From WTGA01 sp965231865 (lineage in GTDB: Bacteria > Pseudomonadota > Gammaproteobacteria > Arenicellales > Poriferihabitantaceae), in assembly GCA_965231865.1 (NCBI GenBank), contig CBDDOJ010000002.1:620001-684000 (forward strand): a DNA stretch of 64,000 nt. Reading direction: 5' to 3'. The notes under the pieces were generated by a model. The model saw only the letters and a program-made list of their open reading frames with translations, did not search any database and was not told the DNA's origin. Both the position numbers and the translations under genes were made by a program. This document shows, in pieces, positions 51,602-60,539 of this stretch; position 1 is the first letter of the stretch; every line of letters starts with the position of its first letter.

Positions 51602-53742
51602 GAATCCAGCCGCATTTTTGACAGGTCGGCCCCGCCCAGGAACAACCGGCGTATCCGCGCCAGCAGTGCCAGCCGGTTGGCCCGGACCATCGGGTCATCA
51701 TGCATCACCATGACCTGGTCAAAAAAGGCGTCGATGGGTGACTCCAGGGCAGACAACTGGTTGAAACCACGATCATAGTCATCGTTTTCAAAACAGGTGG
51801 TGACCTGTTTTTCTATTTTCTCCACAGATTCCGCAAGCGCCTGTTCAGCCGGTTCCGCCAACAACCCGGGGGCAAATTCCAGGGCACCGGGATGGTGTTG
51901 ACCGGCCTTTGACAGGATATTCGCGATGCGTTTGTTGGAGTAGGCAAGGGATTCGGCAACGGCCCGGTCTGTTGCAAAGAGTCCGCTCACCGCCTTTAGC
52001 CGAAGATAGGAATTGAACGGCTTGGTGGGCCGGACGGCCTGCACGGCTGCAATGGCTTCAACCTCAAATCCCCGTGAAATGAAATAGCCTTTCAGTCGCT
52101 CATCCGAGAATGCCAGAACCTGTTGAATCACCTGTTCAATCCCCGGTGCCCGGTCCCCGGCGGTCTCCACATGCGCGTAGAGGCTGGATGCCTGTTGATA
52201 CAGGTCCAACAGGTCCAGGTCCAGTCGGCATTCCACGAGGATGCGCAAAATCCCCAGTGTGGCCCGGCGCAAGGCAAAGGGGTCCCGGTCACCGGTGGGC
52301 ATTTCGCCGCACAGGAAAATTCCGAATACCGTGTCCAGCCGATCGGCCAGCGCCAGGCATTGTGCGATTGCCGACTCAGGCAGTTGATCGCCGGCATGGC
52401 GGGGGAAATAATGCTCCTCGATCGCATCGGCGATCTTTCGGTTCCAGCCCTGGTTACGGGCATAGTGTTTGCCAATGGTCCCCTGGAGTTCCGGAAACTC
52501 CCCGACCATGTTTGTCACTAGGTCGGCTTTGCACAATGTGGAAGCCTTCTGGACACTTTCATCATCCACACCGAGTTGTCCTGCAATCACTCCGGCCAGC
52601 TTTTCGATTCGCCGGGACTTGTCGTAGACGGAACCCAGCTTGTGATGAAACAGGACCCCCTTCAACTCATCAATCCGTTCTTCGAGCCGGACTTTCTGAT
52701 CTGTTTCGAAGAAAAAATCCGCATCGGATAACCGGGCGCGCAGTACCCGTTCGTTGCCCTGGCGCACTCTTGCAGGGGTTTTGCTCTTGAGATTCATCAC
52801 CGCAACAAACAAGGGAACGGGGGTGTTCTTCTCATCGACCAGATGAAAGTATTTCTGATGACGGTTCATGGTCGAAGTCAAGACTTCAACGGGTAATTTC
52901 AGGAACCGCTCGTCGTATTTGCCCAACACGGAGACAGGCCATTCAACCAATCCGGTCACTTCCTCCAGAAGAGGAGCATCCATTACCACATGGACCCCGG
53001 ATTTCCTGGCCAGTCGGGTTGCCTGATTGGCAATGGTGGATTGCCTGGATTCGTAATCGGCTATCACAAACCCGCTGGTTTTCAGGGTATTCAGGTATCG
53101 GTCCGCTGACAGGATTCGCAATTCTCCTAGGCAATGAAAGCGATGGCCCCGACTGTACCGACCTGCTTTGAGCCCCAGAACCCCGGTTCGAATGACCTCG
53201 CTGCCATGGAGTGCAAGCAGCCAGTGAACCGGACGGATGAATTCCTCTTCACAGGCTCCCCAGCGCATCCGCCTGGGGATCGGCAATGCCTTGACGGCTT
53301 CATCTAGGCACTGGGTCAGGATGGTCCCCAGCCGCTTTCCCTTCACCGTGTTTTCATGAACCAGCCACTCGCCTTTCCCGGTTTTCCGGCGTTTCAGCTG
53401 GTTCACTTCCACGCCACAGGATCGGGCAAACCCTCTGGCCGCCCTGGTCGGATTTCCATCTGCGTCAAAAGCCGCCTTTATGGCAGGACCCCGCCTTGCC
53501 TCGTTCCGGGCGGGCTGCACGGGACGCACGCTCCGGGCCCAGACTGCGAGTCGCCGAGGGGTTGCATAATACCGGTAATTGTCCTCCCTGTCCTGCATGA
53601 CCCCGGCATCCACCAGGCCGATGAAGATGTGCCGGGCAAAGGCCTGGCCAAGCTTTTTGAGCGCTTTCGGAGGCAGTTCTTCCGTGCCGAGTTCAATCAG
53701 CAGGTTCTTCGATCTGCCGGGTTGGTTCCCAGTCATTGCCAT
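51598..53742 (-). CDS. glyS: glycine-tRNA ligase beta subunit
   Basis: Large subunit of the bacterial alpha2beta2 glycyl-tRNA synthetase, holding the tRNA-binding and HD-type regions. The 714-residue product starts LLIELGTEELPPKALKKLGQ. It contains EFIRPVHWLLALHGSEVI, STMNRHQKYFHLVD and SDADFFFETDQKVRLEERI, then DRDPFALRRATLGILRI and a C-terminal anticodon-binding helical part. Its start codon shares a base with the glyQ stop. Confidence 0.96.
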   Translation of the reverse strand: MAMTGNQPGRSKNLLIELGTEELPPKALKKLGQAFARHIFIGLVDAGVMQDREDNYRYYATPRRLAVWARSVRPVQPARNEARRGPAIKAAFDADGNPTRAARGFARSCGVEVNQLKRRKTGKGEWLVHENTVKGKRLGTILTQCLDEAVKALPIPRRMRWGACEEEFIRPVHWLLALHGSEVIRTGVLGLKAGRYSRGHRFHCLGELRILSADRYLNTLKTSGFVIADYESRQSTIANQATRLARKSGVHVVMDAPLLEEVTGLVEWPVSVLGKYDERFLKLPVEVLTSTMNRHQKYFHLVDEKNTPVPLFVAVMNLKSKTPARVRQGNERVLRARLSDADFFFETDQKVRLEERIDELKGVLFHHKLGSVYDKSRRIEKLAGVIAGQLGVDDESVQKASTLCKADLVTNMVGEFPELQGTIGKHYARNQGWNRKIADAIEEHYFPRHAGDQLPESAIAQCLALADRLDTVFGIFLCGEMPTGDRDPFALRRATLGILRILVECRLDLDLLDLYQQASSLYAHVETAGDRAPGIEQVIQQVLAFSDERLKGYFISRGFEVEAIAAVQAVRPTKPFNSYLRLKAVSGLFATDRAVAESLAYSNKRIANILSKAGQHHPGALEFAPGLLAEPAEQALAESVEKIEKQVTTCFENDDYDRGFNQLSALESPIDAFFDQVMVMHDDPMVRANRLALLARIRRLFLGGADLSKMRLDS

Positions 53743-54656
53743 CAGCGTTTACTCCGGGAACGCCGGGGTGCCCGGGATTTCTTCACTCCGGGAAATCCGA
53801 GTTTCTCCCGGCTCTCGTAATACTCCCGGGCAACCCCTCTCGCCAGGTTTCTCACCCTGGCGATGTACCGGGCCCGCTCGGTCACCCCGATGGCGCGCCG
53901 GGCATCCAGCAGGTTGAAGGTGTGAGAGGCGGTGAGCACCTGTTCATAGGCCGGCAGGGGCAGACGCTTGTCCAGCAGAGCCCCGGCCATGTGTTCTGCC
54001 GTGTTGAACTGGTCCAGCAACCCCGGAATATCGGCATGCTCGAAGTTGTAGGCGGACTGCTCGACTTCATTCTGCAGATACAGGTCGCCGTAATGGCGGG
54101 TTCCATGTTTCCCCTTGGTCCAGATTAGGTCATACAGGGAGTCCATGCCCTGGAGGTACATTGCGATTCGTTCCAGTCCGTAGGTGATTTCTCCGGTGAC
54201 CGGCCGGCAATCCAGGCCGCCCACCTGCTGGAAATAGGTAAATTGCGAGACTTCCATCCCATTCAACCAGACTTCCCAGCCCAACCCCCAGGCCGCCAGG
54301 GTCGGCGATTCCCAGTCGTCCTCCACAAACCGGACATCATCTTTCAGCATATTGAGGCCAAGGCTGGACAGGGACCCTAGGTACAGGTCCTGAAAATTCA
54401 ACGGAGATGGCTTGAGAACCACCTGGAACTGAAAATAGTGCTGCAACCGATTGGGATTGTCGCCATAGCGTCCATCGGTCGGACGGCGGGACGGCTGGAC
54501 ATAGGCCGCCTGGGCCGGTTCAGGACCGATGGCGGCGAGGAAAGTGGCCGGATGAAACGTACCGGCCCCCACTTCCATATCGTACGGCTGCAGGATGACG
54601 CACCCCTGCCCTGCCCAGTACTGCTGCAGCGTCATGATCAGTTGCTGGAAAGTCAC
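53742..54656 (-). CDS. glyQ: glycine-tRNA ligase alpha subunit
   Basis: Catalytic class II subunit of glycyl-tRNA synthetase. The 304-residue product has QQYWAGQGCVILQPYDMEVG, AYVQPSRRPTDGRYGDNPN and the long conserved blocks AWGLGWEVWLNGMEVSQFTY and GLERIAMYLQG, all diagnostic. glyS follows directly. pgi lies 88 bases upstream. Confidence 0.97.
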   Translation of the reverse strand: MTFQQLIMTLQQYWAGQGCVILQPYDMEVGAGTFHPATFLAAIGPEPAQAAYVQPSRRPTDGRYGDNPNRLQHYFQFQVVLKPSPLNFQDLYLGSLSSLGLNMLKDDVRFVEDDWESPTLAAWGLGWEVWLNGMEVSQFTYFQQVGGLDCRPVTGEITYGLERIAMYLQGMDSLYDLIWTKGKHGTRHYGDLYLQNEVEQSAYNFEHADIPGLLDQFNTAEHMAGALLDKRLPLPAYEQVLTASHTFNLLDARRAIGVTERARYIARVRNLARGVAREYYESREKLGFPGVKKSRAPRRSRSKR

Positions 54657-54744
54657 CGTGGTATTGACGTGTACGATATTCCGGAATTGGCCAGGGTTGT
54701 TGCCGTCGCCTGTGTTTGTAGTGGATGCACAGACAGAAATGAGC

Positions 54745-56373
54745 TCAGGAAAGATCCGAAATCAGGGCATCCAGGGCTGCAAGTCTATCGCCTTTTAGCA
54801 TCCAACGCACTATCCGGGTTTCATCCGGATTTTGATTCGAATCCAGTACCGCATAATCGCCATCCGCCTGGGCTCGATGCAATTGGACAAACCCGTAGGA
54901 CCGTCCCGGAATTGCCAGGTCTTGCATGCGTTCCTCGGTCAATTGCAGGAAACCGGCATTCGAGGGGCCTCCCTTGTGGAACTGGCCCGTCGAATGCAGG
55001 TAGTGGGGGCCATATCCCAAGGCCACTGGCCTGGACAGGCGGTGCGCCAGGCACTGCTTCAGCTGATGCAACCGGAGCTCCACGTCCGGGAATCGGGGCA
55101 GATACGCCAGCAGCCCCAGATAGAGTCCGACATCGCCAAGGTCCTCAAGCGCAACGAGCAGCGTCCTCCGTGAGCCCGGTCCGCCCGGGGTCCCCTGTGG
55201 GGCATTGGAGAATACCTCGTAGTGATCCCGCTTCAGCCGGGAAAAGATCGGGTAGGTTTTTCCGCTGTGGATAAACCGCCGGGATTGCCGCTTGGCCGAC
55301 TCCACGTCGGGTTGATCAAACGGGTTCACCGAGAGCACGCTCGAAACCAGGGCCGTGGCCATCTTCCACTTGAGAAACTCCCCGCCAATCTCATCGGCGG
55401 TGGCCAGATTCCAGGAGCGATGGGTTGGCGACCCCGGAATCTGTCTGGCCTGACAGGAATCTGTCTTTCCCATTGTGATTGTGATGGAAAATTCTGGTTC
55501 AGACTGGCCGCTACAGGGAAAATCCGGGTGATCAACGATTGGCAGTATGCCCTGACCCTGTTTCCCCGTGCTTTCCGCAAGCAACTGCTCGATCCATCCT
55601 CCCAGGGACCACAGATTTTCATCCAGGTGTAACTGGAGCAACCCTTTCCCCGATTTCGCGCACTGTGCGAGAAACCGGGACAGTTCAAGCACCGGGTTGT
55701 CTTCCACATCCGCCTGGAACCGGCTTTGCAGGTGCCGGGTTGTCGTCCACAACCGCTGAAGGTCGACGCCGCACAGGGCGGCCGGGACCAGGCCAAAGTA
55801 ACTGAGGGCCGAATAGCGGCCGCCCATGTTTTCCGGATTTTCGAACACCTTCAGGAAATGGCGTTGTTTTGCCGTGCGATGCAGTGGAGACCCGGAATCG
55901 GTAATGGCAATCATCTGACGGCCGGGGGTATCCGAGCGTGTTTCGAGCAATGAGTAAAAATACTGGAACAGGTCGAGTGTCTCAACCGTCGTTCCCGATT
56001 TGCTGGAAACGATGAACAGGGTCTTTTCGGGAACCATGTTGAGACCCCGTATTTCATCCGGCGAGGAGGTATCCAGAATACTCAACCGTGGATATCCGGG
56101 CTGGCTGCCAAACAGGGCAGCAAAAACACCGGGAGACAGGCTGGACCCTCCCATACCGAGCAAGACCAGGCAGTCGAATGCGCCGGACGCAACGGTCCGG
56201 TCTGCCCAGTCCGAGAGTTCGCCAACCCGGGTTTCCAGCCAGTCCACCGCATCCAGCCATCCCAACCGGTTGCGGATGGACTCTTCACTGCATCCAGCCC
56301 CGTTCCACAATGCCGGGTCCCTGTCCCACAGGCGGGAGATCATTGCCGGACTGATTTCGTTTTTCCTGCCCAC
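54745..56373 (-). CDS. pgi: glucose-6-phosphate isomerase (Tal-Pgi type)
   Basis: The enzyme interconverts glucose-6-phosphate and fructose-6-phosphate. The 542-residue product has a SIS-domain pair: LVLLGMGGSSLSPGVFAALF, FIVSSKSGTTVETLDLFQYF and FENPENMGGRYSALSYFGL. Its C-terminal block ALGYGPHYLHSTGQFHKGGP, then GFVQLHRAQADGDYAVL closely resembles the isomerase half of bifunctional transaldolase-Pgi proteins rather than E. coli Pgi. No transaldolase domain precedes it here. It links central sugar metabolism to the sugar-nucleotide and LPS genes upstream. Confidence 0.88.
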   Translation of the reverse strand: MGRKNEISPAMISRLWDRDPALWNGAGCSEESIRNRLGWLDAVDWLETRVGELSDWADRTVASGAFDCLVLLGMGGSSLSPGVFAALFGSQPGYPRLSILDTSSPDEIRGLNMVPEKTLFIVSSKSGTTVETLDLFQYFYSLLETRSDTPGRQMIAITDSGSPLHRTAKQRHFLKVFENPENMGGRYSALSYFGLVPAALCGVDLQRLWTTTRHLQSRFQADVEDNPVLELSRFLAQCAKSGKGLLQLHLDENLWSLGGWIEQLLAESTGKQGQGILPIVDHPDFPCSGQSEPEFSITITMGKTDSCQARQIPGSPTHRSWNLATADEIGGEFLKWKMATALVSSVLSVNPFDQPDVESAKRQSRRFIHSGKTYPIFSRLKRDHYEVFSNAPQGTPGGPGSRRTLLVALEDLGDVGLYLGLLAYLPRFPDVELRLHQLKQCLAHRLSRPVALGYGPHYLHSTGQFHKGGPSNAGFLQLTEERMQDLAIPGRSYGFVQLHRAQADGDYAVLDSNQNPDETRIVRWMLKGDRLAALDALISDLS

Positions 56374-56376
56374 TCG

Positions 56377-57048
56377 CTACAGACCCTTCTCACTCAGCAA
56401 TGTGCTGAATCTGCGCTGTATCTCGGGAGCACCGTTCCAGTTTTTCAAAAACCGTGCCTTGTCATTGTCGAACGCCAAGCGGTGCAGCAAGGGGGACCGG
56501 TGCTGCTTTGCCGCATCCAGGTCAACCACGGTCAGGCGGTCCTCATGGACCAGCAGGTTCGACCCTTTCAGGTCGCCGTGGGAGAACCGGTGGGACTGCA
56601 GGGCCTGGAACAGCTCGCACACCCTGATTTTGATCAGTTCAAATCTTTCTTCCCAATCCGCCGAGTCAAGATAATCCGGCAACAGGGTGTTGCCCACATA
56701 GCGGCAGATATACCAGGACCGCCCCGAGAATGGTCCCCGCTGATCTTCTACGACGGCCATGGGTTCCGGGGTGTCGATCCCCCTGGACCGGAATAATTCA
56801 CCCATATGCCAGCAGTTCAGTGCCCGGCTTGTCTGGAAGTTCCGCCGGGCCAGGTGCCATGCATTCTTGGTATTATAGCGTTTGATCACCAGGTCACCGA
56901 TATCAATGGTGACCCGGTGAAGGGTATTTCGGGTGCCATCCTTGACCATCACGGCCGTTTCGGAAAACGCACTGTCCGGGTGGGAACAGAGAGTTTTCAG
57001 GTCGCGGCTGCGGACCCCGGAATTCAAATACCGGATTTTCAAGGTCAT
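56377..57048 (-). CDS. lipopolysaccharide kinase (InaA/Kdo-kinase-like)
   Basis: The 223-residue protein from the ATG at 57048 has a kinase-like fold of the LPS kinase group. It has VIKRYNTKNAWHLARRNFQT (ATP Lys), SRGIDTPEPMAVVE, SHRFSHGDLKGSNLLVH with catalytic Asp and Asn, and LTVVDLDAAKQHRSP with the metal Asp. It ends 3 bases before pgi starts and begins 28 bases after the waaG-waaP fusion. A role in phosphorylating an LPS core sugar is inferred; the acceptor is not visible. Confidence 0.82.
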   Translation of the reverse strand: MTLKIRYLNSGVRSRDLKTLCSHPDSAFSETAVMVKDGTRNTLHRVTIDIGDLVIKRYNTKNAWHLARRNFQTSRALNCWHMGELFRSRGIDTPEPMAVVEDQRGPFSGRSWYICRYVGNTLLPDYLDSADWEERFELIKIRVCELFQALQSHRFSHGDLKGSNLLVHEDRLTVVDLDAAKQHRSPLLHRLAFDNDKARFLKNWNGAPEIQRRFSTLLSEKGL

Positions 57049-57076
57049 GATGGGGGCAACAGGAGGTCTTTCGATT

Positions 57077-59059
57077 TCACGCGCGTTGTCTTTTCGACTG
57101 GTACAGATTTTCCCCACGACGGTAAACACGCTTCCAGAACCGCTGGTCGCGGCCAAGTACTTCCCTGAGCGAACCGGAACGATAGACCTTCATGAATCGG
57201 TACCGGTCCCTGGAAGTGAGATTCATGTCCTTGCTTGAGAAATACAATCCTGCAATATCCTTGATCGCCCAGCGCACCGGGGTCCGTTTGCGCAGTTGCA
57301 TTCTGTGCAGATCAATCACATACAGCCGGGATTTTTCCGGGTCCGGTTTTCCGGCAGTATACCCCCGTTTCAGCAGAAAATGGCACAGATAGAAATCACG
57401 ATGGTTGGCACCGCTGTTGTGAAGGTTCCGGGCGATTCGAGCGACTTGATAGATCAGCCAGCGTTTGTACCGGATTTCATCGGGACCCCTTGGCGGAAAT
57501 TCCAGCCAATGGGTAAACAGTTCCTCAAGACTGATGGTGTCGGCTATTTCGTCGGTGAGCAGGAAGGACCGGCGCCTGGCCGGATTGCCCACTGTGGTGC
57601 CGCACCCGGCCGCCGTCAGCGTATCGATGCCCAGACGATTCAGATGATGAATGCCGTGCCATTCATTCATGGCCCCCAAGACCGGCGTTCTGAAGTACAG
57701 GATATTCTTGACAATTTCCTGCCAGCCAACCCCCGTGTGGGTTTTGAGGTAAAAAGTGTGATCACCCAGGTTAAGCTTGATGGTCTGCCTGCCCGGTACG
57801 TTCCGGACCTCTTCGCCGTCCAATGCCATGATCTGATCAAAAGCAGACGCGGGATCAAACACGTCCTGCAGGTCCTTTCTCAGGTAAATACAGGTATCGT
57901 CGATTTCCCGGGTGGGGTCTTCCCCGGCGGTCCTGCATTTCTGCCCGACCCCCTCTTCAATCAGGTCGCAGACCGTTTGCGGCATACGGTACAGGCGGGG
58001 GTCCTTTCCGTAGGCAATACCATTTTCATGCCATCGAAGACGCTCATCGGACAAAAGCATGGTGTGCAATTGTTCATTGAGCTCGTTTTGATCGAAGGGT
58101 GAATGCAGCACGATTCCGGCTTCCGCTTGGGTGATATGGGGGGCATACCCACAGATATCCGTGGTGAGAACCGGTAGTCCGGTCACAATCGCTTCAATCA
58201 GGACCGTCCCGGTATTTTCCTTGTACGCCGGGTGCACGAGAATGTCGCCAGCCGTCATGATTTCCAGAACATCGTCCCGACCACCCAGGAATTGAATGTG
58301 CTCTGGAAGTCCCAGTCCAGTCGCGAGCTGCTGGAACTCCTGTTTGCTATCCTGTCCCACGACAACCAGTCTGGATCGGCCTCGAATCTCCCCGGGCAGG
58401 GAAGCGACGGCCCTGATTGCACGGTCCAGGCCTTTTGTCTTGAACCCCGATCCAATGAATAACAACAGGAACTGATGGTCTTCCATCCCCAATTCCTTCC
58501 GCTTGTTTTGTCGTACAGTTTCGTGGGGTTCCCTCAGCTTCCGGTCGCTGTCCAGCGTTGGCGGCAATGGTTTAAACCGATGTTCCGGGGTACCGTAGTG
58601 TTGTTGATAGATCCCCTTTTCGCGTTCGGAGATTGACAAAATGGTGGTTGAGGACCGGACATCAAACACCGCCCGTTCAAAGGAATAAAAATTACGGTAC
58701 CGTGGAGTCAACCGGTAAAGCGGTCCATAATGGCGCGCGGTCTTTGCGAGGTAACAACTGTCTGCAGCGTAATAGAAATCCAGTCCGGGCATCTTGTTGA
58801 ATCCGATGACCGCGTCAAACTGTTGGTTCGTGGTTTTTCGCCTGAACTGCCGGTAAAAGGAGGCGTTTCGGGTATGGTTTCCCAGAGGCAACACACGCAG
58901 CAGATTGATATGGATACCTTCCGGGTACTCCCCTTCCCATGCAAAGGCATACGCATGGACTTCATGACCTCGCCGATGACATTCCTGCAAAACGTGCAGC
59001 AAATCCCGGGAGAGACCGGAATAGGGGAAATATTTGAATGTGCAAAATGCCAGTTTCAT
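57077..59059 (-). CDS. WaaG-WaaP fusion: LPS core glucosyltransferase plus heptose I kinase
   Basis: Residues 1-375 are a GT4 glycosyltransferase of the WaaG type: KLAFCTFKYFPYSGLSRDLL, GFNKMPGLDFYYAADSCYL, LPPTLDSDRK, GSGFKTKGLDRAI and HPAYKENTGTVLIEAIVTG. Residues about 400-650 are a WaaP/RfaP heptose kinase: FYLKTHTGVGWQEIVKNILY, GAMNEWHGIHHLNRLGIDT, NSGANHRDFYLCHFLL with the catalytic Asp, and LYVIDLHRMQLRKRTP. WaaG adds the first outer-core hexose to heptose II and WaaP phosphorylates heptose I. In other bacteria they are separate adjacent genes; here no stop or start separates them. The gene starts 7 bases after galE. Confidence 0.92.
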   Translation of the reverse strand: MKLAFCTFKYFPYSGLSRDLLHVLQECHRRGHEVHAYAFAWEGEYPEGIHINLLRVLPLGNHTRNASFYRQFRRKTTNQQFDAVIGFNKMPGLDFYYAADSCYLAKTARHYGPLYRLTPRYRNFYSFERAVFDVRSSTTILSISEREKGIYQQHYGTPEHRFKPLPPTLDSDRKLREPHETVRQNKRKELGMEDHQFLLLFIGSGFKTKGLDRAIRAVASLPGEIRGRSRLVVVGQDSKQEFQQLATGLGLPEHIQFLGGRDDVLEIMTAGDILVHPAYKENTGTVLIEAIVTGLPVLTTDICGYAPHITQAEAGIVLHSPFDQNELNEQLHTMLLSDERLRWHENGIAYGKDPRLYRMPQTVCDLIEEGVGQKCRTAGEDPTREIDDTCIYLRKDLQDVFDPASAFDQIMALDGEEVRNVPGRQTIKLNLGDHTFYLKTHTGVGWQEIVKNILYFRTPVLGAMNEWHGIHHLNRLGIDTLTAAGCGTTVGNPARRRSFLLTDEIADTISLEELFTHWLEFPPRGPDEIRYKRWLIYQVARIARNLHNSGANHRDFYLCHFLLKRGYTAGKPDPEKSRLYVIDLHRMQLRKRTPVRWAIKDIAGLYFSSKDMNLTSRDRYRFMKVYRSGSLREVLGRDQRFWKRVYRRGENLYQSKRQRA

Positions 59060-59066
59060 GCACAGA

Positions 59067-60065
59067 TTAACGTCTGGATGCCATCCCTTTTTTTTCCCAC
59101 ATGAAGGCAGATTTACAAATGGTTGACAGATCGTTGTATCGTGGTTTCCAACCCAAGACTTGCTTTATTTTGGTATTGTCGGCGATCAGCTCAGGGGGGT
59201 CGCCGGCTCTTCGCGGCCCGATTGCGACCTCGAAATCAACCCCACTGACCTCTTTTATACAGTTGATGACCTCCCGGACGCTGAATCCCTGGCCATACCC
59301 GCAATTCAATATTTGATTTGCCCTGCCATGATCAAGATAGGTAAGGGCCAGAAGATGGGCAGTCGCCAGATCTTCCACATGGATATAGTCTCGAATGCAG
59401 GTTCCATCGGAGGTTGCATAGTCATCCCCGTAAATTGTAAGAGAGGGCCTGGACCCGCAGGCTGTCTGGCAGGCTACCTTGACCAGGTGGGTTGCCTCCG
59501 GCGTAGCCTGACCCAACAGTCCTCCCCGATGCGCCCCTGCCACATTAAAATATCTGAGCGCAACAAAACTGAACGTGCCGGATGCAGCATGGGCCAGATC
59601 ACGCAAAGCCCATTCGGTAATGAGTTTAGTCGTTCCATAGGGATTGATCGGACGGGGATGCATGGTTTCGTTAACCGGAACGCTTAGAGGATTGCCATAG
59701 ACCGCTGCGCTGGAAGAAAACACAAAGCTGCGTACGCCTTGGTGGATACAGGTTTCAATCAGGTTGAGGGAACCCAATACGTTGTTGTCATAATATTTTA
59801 CGGGATTGGTCATTGATTCCGGGACAACCGTATATCCGGCAAAATGGATCACCGAACAGATCGCATGGTCCTGGATTATCTTCTGTACTAAGGGGCGATC
59901 AGATATATTGCCTTCATAAAATTCTGCCTGTTTGGGCACCGCCCATTCATGTCCCGAATACAAATTGTCCAGGACTACAACATCATGGCCTGCTTCGGTT
60001 AATTGAAGCGCGGTATGAGAACCGATATAGCCAGCACCGCCGGTGATTAAGATGCGTTTTTCCAT
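59067..60065 (-). CDS. galE: UDP-glucose 4-epimerase
   Basis: GalE interconverts UDP-glucose and UDP-galactose. The 332-residue extended SDR has the NAD motif ILITGGAGYIGSHTALQL, the YxxxK catalytic pair in NPYGTTKLITEWALRDLA, the SSSAAVYGNP serine region and RDYIHVEDLATAHLLAL. It is the first gene of the LPS operon, which fits supply of a hexose donor for core or O-chain. Confidence 0.95.
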   Translation of the reverse strand: MEKRILITGGAGYIGSHTALQLTEAGHDVVVLDNLYSGHEWAVPKQAEFYEGNISDRPLVQKIIQDHAICSVIHFAGYTVVPESMTNPVKYYDNNVLGSLNLIETCIHQGVRSFVFSSSAAVYGNPLSVPVNETMHPRPINPYGTTKLITEWALRDLAHAASGTFSFVALRYFNVAGAHRGGLLGQATPEATHLVKVACQTACGSRPSLTIYGDDYATSDGTCIRDYIHVEDLATAHLLALTYLDHGRANQILNCGYGQGFSVREVINCIKEVSGVDFEVAIGPRRAGDPPELIADNTKIKQVLGWKPRYNDLSTICKSAFMWEKKGMASRR

Positions 60066-60539
60066 ACTGTTTCAATGAGAATCTGGATTCGGTTATCTGC
60101 GGAATATTAATGTGGAAATTATGTGAAAACATTTTATTCCGGCACTTTATTATGTCGGTAACTGGGATGGGATTCACGCTGGAATATTGCTTATATTGAC
60201 TTTGATCACGTTACCATTATCACTTCCCACTCCTGTATCCCGCCCGAGAAGGGATAAACAAATCCACTGGTAGATTTTAACTGATTTTTCTGAAAAACAT
60301 TTCAGACAGGTTTCCCGGGTTGATACAGGAGAATCTGAAAGTCTGATATTGACTGTTTTCAGGTGCTTTCCTGAACCTCCTGCGCGTTACATTCCAGATA
60401 ATTTCAACAGTTAATCTTGGTACTTCTTCACATTGACCCAATCAAATACGGGTGAAATTTAATGACGGCAGATATCGGGTCAGGGGAGGAATCTGTGTGC
60501 AGCATGATCTGGTCATGGCAGCACCACTGAACTAAACCT
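60066..60539. other. AT-rich intergenic region upstream of galE
   Basis: About 470 bases separate the galE start from the end of the sulfatase-fold gene. No supported coding frame is seen. The segment should contain the promoter of the long galE operon reading leftward, but I cannot pick a convincing -35/-10 pair. No clear terminator for the gene ending at 60540 is visible. Confidence 0.5.

Noticed and set aside
52110..52790. 226-codon plus-strand frame inside glyS
   Set aside because: Antisense shadow of the conserved glyS coding sequence.
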